From contig NZ_WSQA01000007.1 in the NCBI RefSeq assembly GCF_009768885.1, positions 124,001 through 188,000 on the forward strand: a DNA stretch of 64,000 nucleotides, given 5' to 3'. The position numbers were made by a program, and so were the translations under genes. Shown here piece after piece: positions 63,520-64,000 of this stretch. The stretch comes from Sphingobacterium humi (GTDB lineage: Bacteria; Bacteroidota; Bacteroidia; Sphingobacteriales; Sphingobacteriaceae). A model generated the notes under the pieces. That model did no database searches and was not told where the DNA came from. It saw only the letters and a list, made by a program, of their open reading frames with translations. Positions within the stretch are counted from its first letter, which is position 1; each line of letters begins with the position of its first letter.

Positions 63520-64000
63520 TTATTTCGCTAAAGCCTGTGCAGAATGTCGGTTTACAAACTCGGTAGGCGATGTATTGAGGATGCTCTTGAATACGCGATT
63601 AAAATGAACCACCGTATTAAATCCGCATTGATAAGCCACCTCGGAGATATTCTCGGTAGCCTTATTGATTAACAATTGGCAAGCTTTCTCAATCCGGATT
63701 TCATTCAAGAAAGTAACATAGGTCTTCATCGTATGCTTCTTAAAGTACTTACAAAAGGCCGATGGCGTCATGTGAATTAATTTAGACACCTCCTCAATGC
63801 TGATTTCCTTATCGTAGTTCGCTAAGGAGAATCGCAGCACTTCGTTGATACGCACGCCGACCTTATCGTTAAAATTAGACTCGGGTAATCCGGAATATAA
63901 GGAATGCATATCCTGCTCATGAGCAATCAGGAATTGAAAGACTTCCAAGATGCACATCAACTTATGGATCCCCTCCTCTTTGGCCAGCTCCTGAAACTTC
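63520..64000 (-). CDS. AraC family transcriptional regulator (5' end outside the window)
   Basis: The C-terminal 160 residues of an AraC-type regulator; the frame remains open to the window edge (KFQELAKEEGIHKL), so the N-terminal sensing domain is missing. Two helix-turn-helix units are visible: ISIEEVSKLIHMTPSAFCKY (about residues 53-72 from the visible end) and ISEVAYQCGFNTVVHFNRVF followed by TSPTEFVNRH, the AraC signature. A cupin-like sensor domain is expected upstream. The target is unknown. Confidence 0.9.
   Translation of the reverse strand, partial: KFQELAKEEGIHKLMCILEVFQFLIAHEQDMHSLYSGLPESNFNDKVGVRINEVLRFSLANYDKEISIEEVSKLIHMTPSAFCKYFKKHTMKTYVTFLNEIRIEKACQLLINKATENISEVAYQCGFNTVVHFNRVFKSILNTSPTEFVNRHSAQALAK

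Overview
The window looks like chromosomal DNA of a Bacteroidota bacterium, most likely family Sphingobacteriaceae (Sphingobacterium/Pedobacter relatives). The grounds are two SusC/SusD outer-membrane import pairs, a FecI/FecR sigma/anti-sigma pair beside a TonB receptor with an STN domain, many lipoproteins with Bacteroidota-style lipoboxes, DUF4302 and DUF6702 proteins, and promoters resembling the Bacteroidota -33 TTTG / -7 TAnnTTTG type. No rRNA, ordinary tRNA, transposase or CRISPR array was seen.

Region 1 (1-16858) is a catabolic locus. A leftward operon runs from a secreted sialidase-like protein (10138) through a metal-dependent deacylase, an SDR, a PLP lyase, RidA, an M81 peptidase, an SMP-30 lactonase, an aldo/keto reductase, a second SDR and a kelch mutarotase to an aminotransferase cut by the window edge. 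A second leftward operon encodes an N-acetylneuraminate-lyase-like aldolase, SusC and SusD. A FadR-type GntR regulator sits between them. The same 15-bp palindrome lies just downstream of both operon promoters, and a close variant overlaps the regulator's own promoter, so the three units look like one regulon. The substrate is not obvious; sialic-acid-like modules are mixed with amino-acid-type enzymes.

Region 2 (17308-40192) is one long leftward cell-surface locus: ECF sigma, FecR, STN-type SusC, SusD, zinc metallohydrolase lipoprotein, two DUF4302 lipoproteins, a second TonB receptor, two DUF4397-like lipoproteins, three lipoproteins carrying about six fasciclin (FAS1) domains, and an IPT/TIG plus NHL-propeller lipoprotein. 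Region 3 (40404-45392) is a small export system: a 55-residue double-glycine precursor that is easily missed, HlyD, a C39-peptidase ABC transporter and TolC. Region 4 (45700-49550) has a carboxypeptidase-regulatory-like protein, a ChaA-type antiporter, a Crp/Fnr regulator and an unknown lipoprotein.

Region 5 (49660-55744) is the thiamine operon thiS-thiC-tenI/thiE-like-thiE-thiG-thiH-thiF, led by a TPP riboswitch whose downstream sequence can sequester the thiS start, and closed by a strong terminator. A large inverted-repeat element follows. Region 6 (56169-59679) holds an SPFH/slipin gene, a WYL regulator and a GNAT acetyltransferase. Between slipin and WYL is a highly structured stretch containing a circularly permuted tRNA-like fold (T arm, closed acceptor stem, D arm, split anticodon-like stem). 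This resembles the RNA-repair-associated SPFH plus tRNA-like RNA systems and is the most interesting item in the window. Region 7 (59683-64000) has an M1 aminopeptidase, a HupE/UreJ membrane protein, a DUF6702 protein and a partial AraC regulator.
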